Source: Streptomycetaceae bacterium MP113-05 (GTDB lineage: Bacteria; Actinomycetota; Actinomycetes; Streptomycetales; Streptomycetaceae). From it: 43,602 bases of DNA. Made by a program: the position numbers and the translations under genes. The number at the start of each line of letters is the position of its first letter. Position 1 is the stretch's first letter. Below are positions 17,722 to 27,000 of the stretch, in pieces. The stretch spans positions 1-43,602 of the forward strand of contig KI547043.1 of assembly GCA_000497405.1 (NCBI GenBank), written 5' to 3'. Below the pieces are notes generated by a model, which was not told the DNA's origin, searched no databases, and worked only from the letters and a program-made list of their open reading frames with translations.

Positions 17722-20700
17722 CTAGCGAAGCGATGTTGCGCCCACGCCACTCACGACACTCTCGTCCGTCGTCCCGGACAGGTAGTCCTTCTTCACCCAC
17801 GAGTCCGGCAGGTCGATCCACTCGCCCAGGCCGGCCTGGTACGCCACCGCCGTGTGCCCGAGCTTCGGCTCACGTGCCGGGTCCGCCTGCGGTACCAGCA
17901 ACCACAGCCCGCGTCCGCCCTGCCGGGCCGCCTCCGCCAGCCGGTCCAGGACGCCCATCCCGTCGTACCGGGCGAACACGGCCACCTCCGTCAGCAGCAC
18001 CGGGCCCGAACCGGCCCCCGGCGCGAGCAGGTCCCGGACCTGCGGCTCCACCGTGCCCCACGCCGTCCGCGCGTACTCGCCGAACTTGAGCGCGCCCCGC
18101 GAACCCGGCTCCGCCACGTCCGCCTTGAGGAGCGTCTCCCACGTCGGCTTCGTGCCCGCCGGGACCAGGGCGTGCAGGGACTCCAGGAAGAGTTCGGTCA
18201 CCGAGACCGGCTGTGCGCCGATGCGGCGGCTCGCCAGTCTCCGTATCGCCTCGACCGCGCGGCCGTGGTGCACCGTCAGGACCCGGTAGCCGTCCCGCCG
18301 TGCCGAGGCCAGCAGCCGCTCGTCGGCGCGCACGCCGCTCGCCACCAGCGGGTCGTCGGAGTAGCGCGTCGCCGCGCCGGCCTGCGTCGACTGGCGCCAG
18401 TCCGCACTCGTCAGATAGGTGGACGCGCTGTCCATCCGCGTCGGCAGATACCGCAGCGTCCGCGTGACCTCATGCGTGGACAGCGTCAGGTCGAAGCCGG
18501 CCTCGCGCAGCGCCTTGGTGAGCGGTCCATCGACCGGCAGGTCGTGCGTGCTGACGCCCCGGCGGTCCCTGATGACCAGCTCGGGGAACCGGGCACGGAC
18601 CCGCTCGTGCACGTCCTTGCTCGTCAGGCCGGGCTGCCGGCCCTCCGGCTGGCCCGGGATCAGCCGGACCAGCCCGGCCTGGGTGAGGCGTAGCGCCCGC
18701 ACCAGGGGCAGGTCGCGGGGGTAGATCTCCAGCCGGGGCGTGGCCGCGGCGTTCTCCGAGGCCGCCGCGGCCAGTTCGACCAGGCGGCGCTCGTCCCAGT
18801 CCACCGTGCCCGGCGGTGGCGTGAGCGCGCCCAGTTCGCTGAGCACGGTCGTGGCCGTCGGCAGCGTCTCCAGCCGGCTCAACCGGTCGGCCGTCTTGCC
18901 CAGGCGGGTGGCGTACTGGAGGAGCCCCGGAGCCGTCGGGGTGTCCGGGCCGTCGCCCTCCCGCACATCCAGCGCGAGCAGGCCCGCCGCCAGGACGTCC
19001 TCCGTCGCCTTGCGGTTCGCCTGGTGCTGGAACTCCGCTTCGTCCGGCTGGAGCTGCTCCACCTCCACCACCGCCCGTACGGCGGCCAGCGCCAGTGCGC
19101 GCCGCTGTTCACGCCCCGGCAGTTGCGTACCGCGCCGCACCGCCAGCGCGTCGGCGATCTCGACGGCGGGGGCGACCCGGCCGAGCTCCTCCAGCAGGCC
19201 GACGATCTCGTCCCGCAGCACCCGGACCGCCGGGTGCTTCTTCCAGCGCTGGCGCTCCTCCTTCAGCATCTGCGGGATGCGCCCGGCCGACAGGCCGAGC
19301 GTGTCCGCGACGTCCTTCTGCTTGGGCCACACGCCGATGCCGGGCAGCTCGCCGTGCTCGTCCGGGAGGCGCAGCAACAGCCGCACCATCTCGACCTTGT
19401 TCTGGTTGGAGCCGTTGTTGTTCAGCTCCGGGACGAAGAGCGTGGCCAACAGGTCCAGGCTCACCGAGCGCAGAGCGGACTCCGGCAGGTCCCCGGCCCC
19501 CTCGCCCACGGCCAGGGCGCCGGCGACCGCCGACTCGGTCGCGGTGAGCTGGGCGAGTTCCTCCTTCGCCTCCGCGCGGGCCTTCGGGGTGAGCGGGGAG
19601 AGAGGAGCCTCCCGCAGCATCCGGCCCCACTGGCGCTGGCGGCGCTGCACCTCCGTGCGGGTCTTCGTGCCCAGGCCCGGAGCGTTGAGGAGCTTGGTGC
19701 GGCTGTAGTCCAGCAGCCCGCCCACCGTCGTGATCCCCAGGCCGTAGAGGAAGGACTCGGCGGCAGGGGAGAGGCCCGCGGCGGACAGGTGCGTCTCGCG
19801 GGTGGCCTTCGCCGCCACGAGGTCCCGCTGCTCCTCGGCCGTGAGCGGTTCGGCGTCCGCGATCGCCGCCTGACGGCCGTCCGTTGCCGGCTGCTGCGTG
19901 GCGGGCTCGGGGTGGCGGGAGCGGTGGCTGGACGGCGGCTTCTGCGAGGCGTCGAGGAAGATCTTCCGCCAGGCGTCCCGCATCGGCTTCAGGTCGGGGA
20001 AGCGCTGCGCCGCGTCCCGGTGGAGGGCCTTGCGGAAGAAGGCGTCCAGCCCGTCCCGGACGAGGGGCTCGAAGGCGTCGGCCTGAATCGTCGGGTGCGG
20101 GACCCTCTTGGCGTCCGTCATCCTGGGCGGCACCGAGCCGTCGCCCCACTTCGGCAGCTCACCCGACGCCATCTGGTGCAGGGTGACGGCGACGGCGTAC
20201 CGCTCGGCGTGCGAGTCGTACGCGGTGCGGGTCAGGGTGCCGATGAACGGGTCGAGATAGCCGTCGGTCCCGGCCTCGTAGTCCTTGGCCGGGTAGCCCG
20301 CCAGGGAGAAGTCGATGAGGACCAGCTCGCGGGTGCGGTTGGGGCGGATGCGGATCGCGATGTTGTCCGGCTTGATGTCGCGGTGCCAGACGCTCTCGCC
20401 CTCCAGGAAGTCCACGGCCCCGAACAGGTAGTCGCCGTACGCCTCCAGTTGGTCCATCTTCAGCCGGCCGTCCTCGCGCAGCTGACGGGCGACCGTCTCC
20501 TCGCGGCGGCGGGTGCGCGTGCCCGTGCCGGACCGGGTGGCCGGGGCCCCCTCGTCGGTGGACTCGCGCTCGTCGCCCACGTACTCCAGGGCGAGCGCGG
20601 TCCGGGACCCGATGCGCAGCGGTTCCGGCTCGACGAGCCGGATCACCCGGGAGTCGGGGCGCAGCCGGTTCATCACCTCCGCCTCGTGGACCAGCACTTG

Positions 20701-22404
20701 GCCCCTGCTGTCCGAGAGGGCCACCTTCAGGACGGCGAGCGGGCGGGTCTTGCGCGCCTCGGCCTGCAGGTCGCGGACGAGGAAGGCCCGGCTGGTGGAG
20801 CCGGTACCCAGACGCCGGCGCACTTCCCAGCGGCCGTCGAGCACATCGCCGGCCACCGCCTCCAGCGGATCCTTGTCGGATTCCCTCTCCGGTTCCGGAT
20901 CGTGGGCCGAGGCCGGGGCGGTCAGGCCCTCCTCGACGATCTCCAGCATCTCCAGGAAGTCGTCTACCGAGGACAGCCGCTGCTCGGGCCGATAGGCCGT
21001 CGCCGCCTGCACCAGCTCGTCGATGTCCCCGGAGAGGTCGTCGATCAGCGAACTGGGCCGCAGGCCCTTGCCTGCCTCCAGCCACGCCAGCAGTTCGGCC
21101 TGGCTCGCGGCCGGAGCCCGGCCCGTGGCCAGGAGATAGGTGAGGACGCCGAGGCCGTACACGTCCAGGTGGACGGGGTCGGGCTTGGGGGCGGTCAGCT
21201 CCGGCGCGAAGTAGGCGTCGGAGTCCTCCGAGAGGTGCGTCGCTGAGAGCGCGGTGGGCGCGAAGCGCGTCGCGCCCCCGCCGGTGCCCGCCGTGTCGGA
21301 GGCGCGCTGGGTGGCGATCTGCCAGTCGGAGATCTCCAGACGGGGGCTGAGCCAGGCGGCGTCCTCCCCGATCGCCCGCCCGCGACGGCCCCGGTCGCGG
21401 GGGATCACGTGCACGGCGCGGGCGGTCAGCGCCCGGTGGTGGAGCCGTGCGGAGTGCGCGGAGCGCATCGTCTCGGCGAGCTGGCGGACCAGCGCCATCC
21501 GGCCGAGGATGTCGAGGCTCTTGCCGTGCTGGAGCAGGTACTCGTCGAGGCGCAGCGTGCTCGGGTCGTAGTCGAAGATCAGGGCCGGGCCCGCGGAGTG
21601 CCCGGAGGGGAAGTACTGCTTGAGCTGGACGACACCGGGGTGCTTGAACCGCTGCAGCACGGCCGCCTCACGGCGGGCCGCGTTCTCCACCGACCGGCGG
21701 AGCGACGCGTCCGACCCGCGCTCGCTCAGGTAGACGCGCACCCGCGCCACCTCGGACAGCTCGCTGTGTTCCGCCGTGTAGTCGGCCCAGGTCGGGCCGG
21801 TGTCGAAGGCTTTGCGGGCCAGCTGATACGGGCCGACCTTGTACTCGGCTTCGCTCCGCCGGATGCCGATCCGGTCGAGCGCGGACTTGATCTCGCGGGA
21901 TCCTGCGGCCGTGATGCGGCGCCGCTCGTCGCGCGGAGGCTGCATCAGCATCGCGACCAGTTCGTCCACGGTGTGGACGCCGTTCTGGTCGTGGGCGGGC
22001 AGGCGCACGCGCAGCCCGTCGTCGGTGAAGCAGACAGCCTCGCCCACCCACACCCGCCTGCCGTTCTGGCCGAGCAGGGTGGCTAGCTCCTTCGCCTTCC
22101 TGTTGACGAGGTGCAGCGGGTTGCCGTGCGGGCGGCGATGACCGCTGGGCGTGGTCTGGATCCAGGTGCCGTTCTCACTGGTCACCGAGCCGTGCCAGTC
22201 CTTGAGCTCGATCATGCACACGCCGCCGGGGGCGACGACGAGAAGGTCGACCTCGCGGACGTGGCCCGTGTGGGAGGTGAAGGTGAAGTTCGACCAGGCC
22301 CGCCAGGGGTCGGCGTCCGGCAACTTCTTCCGGATGGCCTCCAGCCCACGGCGTTCGTGGTCGAACTCGGACTCGGTGACCGTTGTCCACCGGCCTTCCC
22401 GCAT
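17722..22404 (-). CDS. pglW: BREX-2 serine/threonine kinase PglW with NERD domain
   Basis: A 1560-residue protein. Residues about 10-130 form a NERD (nuclease-related) domain with VREVDLLVVAPGG and IELKDW (Asp53, Glu66-x-Lys68). Residues about 190-490 look like a kinase fold that has lost the HRD motif (HHRALTARA at 322-330, then SDW), but keeps a FAPELT segment. A second kinase domain (about 530-830) starts WEVRRRLGTGSTSRAF and has VWHRDIKPDN (Asp676) and LIDFSLAG (Asp698) with DFS in place of DFG. A helix-hairpin-helix-like part (GLGITTVGGLLDYSR, LLNAPGLGTKTR) and helix-turn-helix-like and helicase-adaptor-like regions follow. PglW is the kinase of the Pgl system, needed for phage growth limitation. 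I chose MREGRWTTVTESEF as start: the 25 residues further upstream do not resemble the family. The C-terminus is complete up to the IS remnant. Confidence 0.92.
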   Translation of the reverse strand: MREGRWTTVTESEFDHERRGLEAIRKKLPDADPWRAWSNFTFTSHTGHVREVDLLVVAPGGVCMIELKDWHGSVTSENGTWIQTTPSGHRRPHGNPLHLVNRKAKELATLLGQNGRRVWVGEAVCFTDDGLRVRLPAHDQNGVHTVDELVAMLMQPPRDERRRITAAGSREIKSALDRIGIRRSEAEYKVGPYQLARKAFDTGPTWADYTAEHSELSEVARVRVYLSERGSDASLRRSVENAARREAAVLQRFKHPGVVQLKQYFPSGHSAGPALIFDYDPSTLRLDEYLLQHGKSLDILGRMALVRQLAETMRSAHSARLHHRALTARAVHVIPRDRGRRGRAIGEDAAWLSPRLEISDWQIATQRASDTAGTGGGATRFAPTALSATHLSEDSDAYFAPELTAPKPDPVHLDVYGLGVLTYLLATGRAPAASQAELLAWLEAGKGLRPSSLIDDLSGDIDELVQAATAYRPEQRLSSVDDFLEMLEIVEEGLTAPASAHDPEPERESDKDPLEAVAGDVLDGRWEVRRRLGTGSTSRAFLVRDLQAEARKTRPLAVLKVALSDSRGQVLVHEAEVMNRLRPDSRVIRLVEPEPLRIGSRTALALEYVGDERESTDEGAPATRSGTGTRTRRREETVARQLREDGRLKMDQLEAYGDYLFGAVDFLEGESVWHRDIKPDNIAIRIRPNRTRELVLIDFSLAGYPAKDYEAGTDGYLDPFIGTLTRTAYDSHAERYAVAVTLHQMASGELPKWGDGSVPPRMTDAKRVPHPTIQADAFEPLVRDGLDAFFRKALHRDAAQRFPDLKPMRDAWRKIFLDASQKPPSSHRSRHPEPATQQPATDGRQAAIADAEPLTAEEQRDLVAAKATRETHLSAAGLSPAAESFLYGLGITTVGGLLDYSRTKLLNAPGLGTKTRTEVQRRQRQWGRMLREAPLSPLTPKARAEAKEELAQLTATESAVAGALAVGEGAGDLPESALRSVSLDLLATLFVPELNNNGSNQNKVEMVRLLLRLPDEHGELPGIGVWPKQKDVADTLGLSAGRIPQMLKEERQRWKKHPAVRVLRDEIVGLLEELGRVAPAVEIADALAVRRGTQLPGREQRRALALAAVRAVVEVEQLQPDEAEFQHQANRKATEDVLAAGLLALDVREGDGPDTPTAPGLLQYATRLGKTADRLSRLETLPTATTVLSELGALTPPPGTVDWDERRLVELAAAASENAAATPRLEIYPRDLPLVRALRLTQAGLVRLIPGQPEGRQPGLTSKDVHERVRARFPELVIRDRRGVSTHDLPVDGPLTKALREAGFDLTLSTHEVTRTLRYLPTRMDSASTYLTSADWRQSTQAGAATRYSDDPLVASGVRADERLLASARRDGYRVLTVHHGRAVEAIRRLASRRIGAQPVSVTELFLESLHALVPAGTKPTWETLLKADVAEPGSRGALKFGEYARTAWGTVEPQVRDLLAPGAGSGPVLLTEVAVFARYDGMGVLDRLAEAARQGGRGLWLLVPQADPAREPKLGHTAVAYQAGLGEWIDLPDSWVKKDYLSGTTDESVVSGVGATSLR

Positions 22405-22689
22405 GCACTGACCCCGCCTCTTGGTCCTGTCCCAGTCGCTGTCCGTTCGTGACCTTACGTGTTGATTCCGCCACGTCACAGACCCTGGAGAATCCTAGTC
22501 GTGGCCGCCGACAACGGGGAAAGCCGTATGTCAAGTGCCGGCCCCGCCCCGGGAGCGCGCGCATGGGACACGCGAGTGGCGGATGCTCCCGTGCGCCCCC
22601 CTGTTCCGGCTGGTTCGGCCGAAGACGCACTGGTGGGGGCCGAGGTTTCTCGATACTCCTGAGACATAGGACGGGGAACGGAGGATTCG

Positions 22690-22911
22690 ATGCTGCTCGT
22701 CGTGGCATTCCTGGTGATCGGCGGCACGGCGCTGGTGTCGCGTTGCGGAGGTCCGACAACCTTCCACCGGCCATGCCGTCGAAGGCGCAAGGGGCTGTTC
22801 GCGCGCTGCCGAGACCACACCTTCACGCTGATCACGATCACCGACCTTGCGGGCCTCGCGCTGTTCGGGCTGGCCGGTGGCGTGTTTGCGCTCTTCGGGC
22901 CGGTCGCCTGA
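22690..22911 (+). CDS. Small membrane protein, 73 aa
   Basis: A 73-residue protein whose ATG follows ACGGAGG with good spacing. It begins MLLVVAFLVIGGTALVSRCG, a hydrophobic N-terminal segment. A basic stretch (CRRRRKGLFARCRDH) follows, then a second hydrophobic segment, LAGLALFGLAGGVFALFG. I do not recognise a family. Its stop overlaps the ATG of the next gene (TGATG at 22909-22913), so it is the first gene of the operon that leads to the caspase-helicase. A membrane partner of the following membrane nuclease is a reasonable guess. The 285 bp upstream, shared with divergent pglW, must hold its promoter; I see no convincing consensus there. Confidence 0.6.
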   Translation: MLLVVAFLVIGGTALVSRCGGPTTFHRPCRRRRKGLFARCRDHTFTLITITDLAGLALFGLAGGVFALFGPVA

Positions 22912-23597
22912 TGCGGCGCAGGCGGAGCCAAGGGGGGTGGGCGGCGCTTCCCTGGTGGGTGTGGTGGATGGGCGCCCTGGTCGTGGCCAGCGGCCTGTGG
23001 CAGGCGGCCGAACAGTGGCCGGTGTGGACGGGCGTCGCGCTCACCGCTGCGGCAGCAGGACTGGGCCTGAAGCCGGGGCGGCTTGCCGTACAGAGGTGGA
23101 CTGACCGCTCGGCGCTTCCCGTGGGGTCTGTGCGCTATTCGCTGGCGCATCTCGACGCCCTGGAACCGGTGGGGTTCGAGCTGGCGGTCTGTTCGTTGAT
23201 GCGCCGGGACGGGCTTGCCGCGGAGCATGTGGGCAGATCGGGAGACAAGGGGGCCGACGTGCTCGTCGTCGACCGATCGGGGCGACGGGTCGTGGTGCAA
23301 TGCAAGCGCCTGCGGCCGGACCGACGAGTCGGCGATCAGGATGTGCAACGGGTCAACGGCACCTACCGCCACGACCACGGCGCCGATTTCGCGGTGATCA
23401 TCACCACTGGGGGTTTCACTGCGGCCGCGAGGGCCAGCGGCCCACGCTACGGGATCCGCCTGGTGGACCGGGATGCCTTGGAGAGGTGGGCGGATCAGGG
23501 CGAGCCGCTGTATAGGGTCCTTGGCGTGCCGGACGAAACTTCACGACGCAGGATCCGGGTTCCCGGATCATGGCGGCGGGAGAGGTCACTAGGCTGA
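22911..23597 (+). CDS. Membrane-anchored Mrr-like restriction endonuclease
   Basis: A 228-residue protein. Residues 12-52 hold two hydrophobic segments (WWVWWMGALVVASGLWQAA and VWTGVALTAAAAGLGL) that probably anchor it in the membrane. Residues 84-195 match the Mrr catalytic domain: Glu90 in GFELAVCSLMRRDG, Asp116 in GDKGADVLVV, and Gln130-x-Lys132 in VVVQCKRL, followed by DFAVIITTGGFT. Mrr-type nucleases cut DNA, often methylated DNA; membrane-tethered versions are common in actinobacteria and little studied. The start overlaps the stop of the small membrane protein. A 66-bp gap separates it from the EACC1 gene. Complete, with all expected catalytic residues. Confidence 0.83.
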   Translation: MRRRRSQGGWAALPWWVWWMGALVVASGLWQAAEQWPVWTGVALTAAAAGLGLKPGRLAVQRWTDRSALPVGSVRYSLAHLDALEPVGFELAVCSLMRRDGLAAEHVGRSGDKGADVLVVDRSGRRVVVQCKRLRPDRRVGDQDVQRVNGTYRHDHGADFAVIITTGGFTAAARASGPRYGIRLVDRDALERWADQGEPLYRVLGVPDETSRRRIRVPGSWRRERSLG

Positions 23598-23663
23598 CGG
23601 GATATCAGCTATGCCCGTGATCCTGTGATGGGGCGGGCGAGTTGGCCGTTGCGAAGGGGGAGC

Positions 23664-24062
23664 ATGTCCGACGACGAGACCGAGTCCGTGCAGATCCAGG
23701 TGTACGGCGCCGACCCGCGGCATGCGGAGCTCGAAGCGCGAGAGCTTCGTGAGGTTCTGCGCGGGTTGGACGGAGCCCAGGTGCGCTTCGCCCCGCCCGA
23801 AGCGCCGCGGGGTGCGGAGGGCGCGAAAGGGCCGGGACTGCTGACCCCGGAGGTCGTGCTCATCCTCACCATGGGCAGCTTCGGGCTGGCGACGACGGCG
23901 ATCAAGGCGTGGGTCGAGGTGCGCAAGAGCCGCAAGGCCCGCATCGTCCATGCCGACGGAACGGTCACGGAGTTCCAGGGCGGAGTATCCGGTCGTGAGG
24001 TGAAGAGACTGCGCGACGGCCAGGGCGACAGGTCGGCCATCGGTCCGGGAGGCGAGCGATGA
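23664..24062 (+). CDS. EACC1-type effector-associated constant component
   Basis: A 132-residue protein from an ATG preceded by GGGGGAG. The N-terminus has a short beta-alpha stretch, then a Pro/Gly-rich spacer, one hydrophobic segment (TPEVVLILTMGSFGLATTAI, residues 61-80), and the tail KAWVEVRKSRKARIVHADGT. This layout is that of effector-associated constant component 1, a small membrane-linked protein that accompanies caspases and other effectors in actinobacterial conflict systems predicted from genome context. Its TGA overlaps the next ATG (24059-24062), so it is coupled to the caspase-helicase. Biochemical role unknown. The further 13 codons upstream (MMGRASWPLRRGS) lack a ribosome binding site. 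Confidence 0.75.
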   Translation: MSDDETESVQIQVYGADPRHAELEARELREVLRGLDGAQVRFAPPEAPRGAEGAKGPGLLTPEVVLILTMGSFGLATTAIKAWVEVRKSRKARIVHADGTVTEFQGGVSGREVKRLRDGQGDRSAIGPGGER

Positions 24063-27000
24063 GCCGTAAGCATGCACTACTCGTGGGCACCGCCGCCTAT
24101 GAGGACGTCAACTTTCCCGCCCTGCCCTCGGTTCGCGCGGATGTCCACTACCTGAGCCAGGTCCTGGAGATGCCCGCAGTGGGGCGGTACGAAGACTGTG
24201 TGCGGGTCGAGGACTCGTCGCAGACGGCGATCAAACAGGCCGTCGAAAGGTTTCTGAGGGACCGTGAGCCGGACGAACTGGTCGTGCTCTATCTCAGCGG
24301 CCACGGGGCATACGACCGTGAGGACGGTCAGCTCTACTACGTCACCACGGACACCAGGACGGACCGGCTCCAGCAGACCGCCCTCGAAGCCTCCTACATC
24401 ACGGACCAGTTGGAGAAATGCGCGGCGCGGCGCAAAGTCCTGCTGCTCGACTGCTGTTTCAGTGGCAGCGCTGTGCAGGGCTTCCGCAGCAAAGGAGCCT
24501 CAGGCACGATCACCCCACCGGTCGTGGAGGCCAGTGGGGTGCACGTCATCACGGCGTCGCAGCACTGGGAGCAGGCTTTCACCACCGATGCGGACCAGCC
24601 CTCACAGTTCACCCGAGCGATAGTCGACGGCCTGCACTCCGGACAGGCAGATCTGGACGGTGACGGGCAGGTCTCGGCGAACGACCTGTTCCGTTACATC
24701 AGCCGTGATTTGCGGAACGCCCCCGACGGACGCCGGCAGACGCCAACCCAGTCGAGCCTCCAGGTGACCGGCGACATCTATCTCGCCGATGCCGCCGCTG
24801 GCCGGCAGATCCCCGCACTCAAGCCGTTGCCTGCCGGGCTCACCGCAGTCACCGACGGAGCCGGCGGGGTGACGCCGGCACCGGTCAAGGCCATCGAAGC
24901 TGTGCATGACGACTCCGCTTTCACCGACACCGACTGGACACAGCTGCTCACCTACTACCAGCACTGTCTGGAGCTGGAGAACTCCACCGGCGATCTCCTG
25001 CCATTGGAGGGCGGCGATCCTCCACGCGCGCTCTGGCCGGCAGGGGAGGAGGTCCTGCTCTCCAGTACGGAAACCACGGTGCGAGCGCCGGAACGCGTCG
25101 TGGACCTTGCCGAGCGTGCCGAGAAGGATGGCGCCGACCTCTGGTACGGATACCCAGTCGCCGTCCTCTACGACGGCAAGCGGCAGGTGTGTGCGCCGCT
25201 CGCCATGCGTCAGGTCGAGGTCGAACGCGATCCGCAGGGACGCAGCGTGGTGACGCCCTCAGGGCCGATCGTCCTGCATCCCAAGCTTGTCCTCGACCGA
25301 CTGGGCAAGGACGAAGGCAAGGAACTGCTCGCCGCCTACCAGCCCAACTGGCGTCCGGGCTTCCGGGAAGACATGGTCCGCGACCTGCGCAGTCTGTTGC
25401 AGGAACTGGGGCTGCCCGACACGGAGCACCTCGATCCCGGATCGCTGGGCGACGGCGGTTCGCTCCGCGCCGCGCACGAGGGCGCCCGCAATGTGGCGGT
25501 CGTCTTCGCCGCACGGTCGGACTCTGCGGCCACCGCACAGCTGATGAAGGACTACGGAACGCTGCGGAAGAGCGTCGGGCAGTTCGCCGGCACCGCGCTC
25601 GGGGCACTCACCGCTCAGGCCGACCAGGGAGCGGACGAGGGCGCGGAGCAGGAGGTGCAGGTCGTTGCTCCACTGGAGCTCAACGAAGGACAGGAGGCGG
25701 TCATCCGGGCCGCCATGGTCCGCAAGCTCACCGTCGCCACCGGACCGCCTGGCACGGGGAAAAGCCAGCTCATCGTCAATGCTGTCGCCACGGCCAGAGC
25801 AGCTGGCCAGACCGTGCTCGTCGCATCGACCAACAACAAGGCGGTGGACGAGGTCTGGGAGCGCTGCGAGGCTCTGGCTCCGGGCCTACTCGTGCGTACC
25901 GGCAACAAGCTGGCCGTCGAGGAAGAACTTCGGACGCTGGAAGAGCTGACCCGCAGCGTTCAACCCCACCAGTCTTCCGCGATGCACCGGGGCGAACTGC
26001 GGAACCATCTCCGGGAGCAGGAGGAGCTGCGCCGACAGCTCGCGGGGGTCGCCCGCCGGGAGCGGGAACTGGCCGACCTCGGCCGAAAGCGCTCCTCGTA
26101 CACCGAACAACACCACAGCGATCCGCAAACGCTCGCTACGGCCCTGGGCGACGATGTCTCCCTCGGCCGGTGGCTGCGCCGTGCCCGCACGGCAGTGCGC
26201 CTCAGGTTCTTCGGCGGGTGGCTGCGACGCCGGTGTCAGCGCAGTCTCGCCCCAATGTTCGTGCTGGCCGCAGGTCGCGGGTCGTTCGCCGATCTGCTCC
26301 GCTACGCGGAAGCTGAGGCCGCCTGGCGGCAGAAGAGCGCTGAAGCCGATGCAGGAGCGGAGGATCCCCAACTCCTGACGATGCTCCAGGAGGCCGACCG
26401 ACGGGTTCGTGAGACGGCGGCAGCATTGCTGCAGGCAACGGTGGCGGAGCAGGCAACGACCGTGCGGGCGGCCATCCTCCACCGCATCGAAGCCGTGAAA
26501 TCTCGATCACCAGGGCAGTGGTCGTCCTTGGACCGGATTTTGCCTCAGGTGTCCGGCTGGGCCGTCACAGCCAGGTCCCCACGGCGGTTCCGGGACCGGG
26601 CCGCCCTCTTCGACCTGGTCATCGTAGACGAAGCGAGCCAGTGTTCCACGCCGGATGTGCTGCCCCTGCTCTTTCGCGCGCGGAGGGCCCTCGTCATCGG
26701 TGACCCCATGCAGTTGCAGCACATCACGACACTTCAGCCCCGGCAGGAGGCCGAAGCGCACCGTGAGGTCGGGCTGCGAGCGAGCTGGCTCGACGAGCAC
26801 CGCCTCGAGCACCGCCGATACTCCTCGTTCCACGCGGCCGCCCACGCGTCCGGAGAGACACTACTGCTGGACGAGCACTTCCGTTGTCACCCGGACATCG
26901 TCCGAATCTCCAATAGGCACTGTTACGGCGACCGGCTGACCGTTCTCACCGAGCCCCGCTCGCTGCGCCGCCTCGAAGGCGTCGACGCGGTTCAGTGGCT

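Noticed and set aside
19024..21246. A 740-residue open frame on the plus strand opposite pglW
   Set aside because: GC-rich genes leave long open frames on the other strand. The translation is Arg/Gly/Val-rich with no domain, while the opposite strand encodes a complete PglW.
22405..22689. A TAGGAT -10-like hexamer for pglW and a GATACT hexamer for the caspase operon
   Set aside because: Neither has a -35 hexamer at suitable spacing, so I do not list them as promoters.
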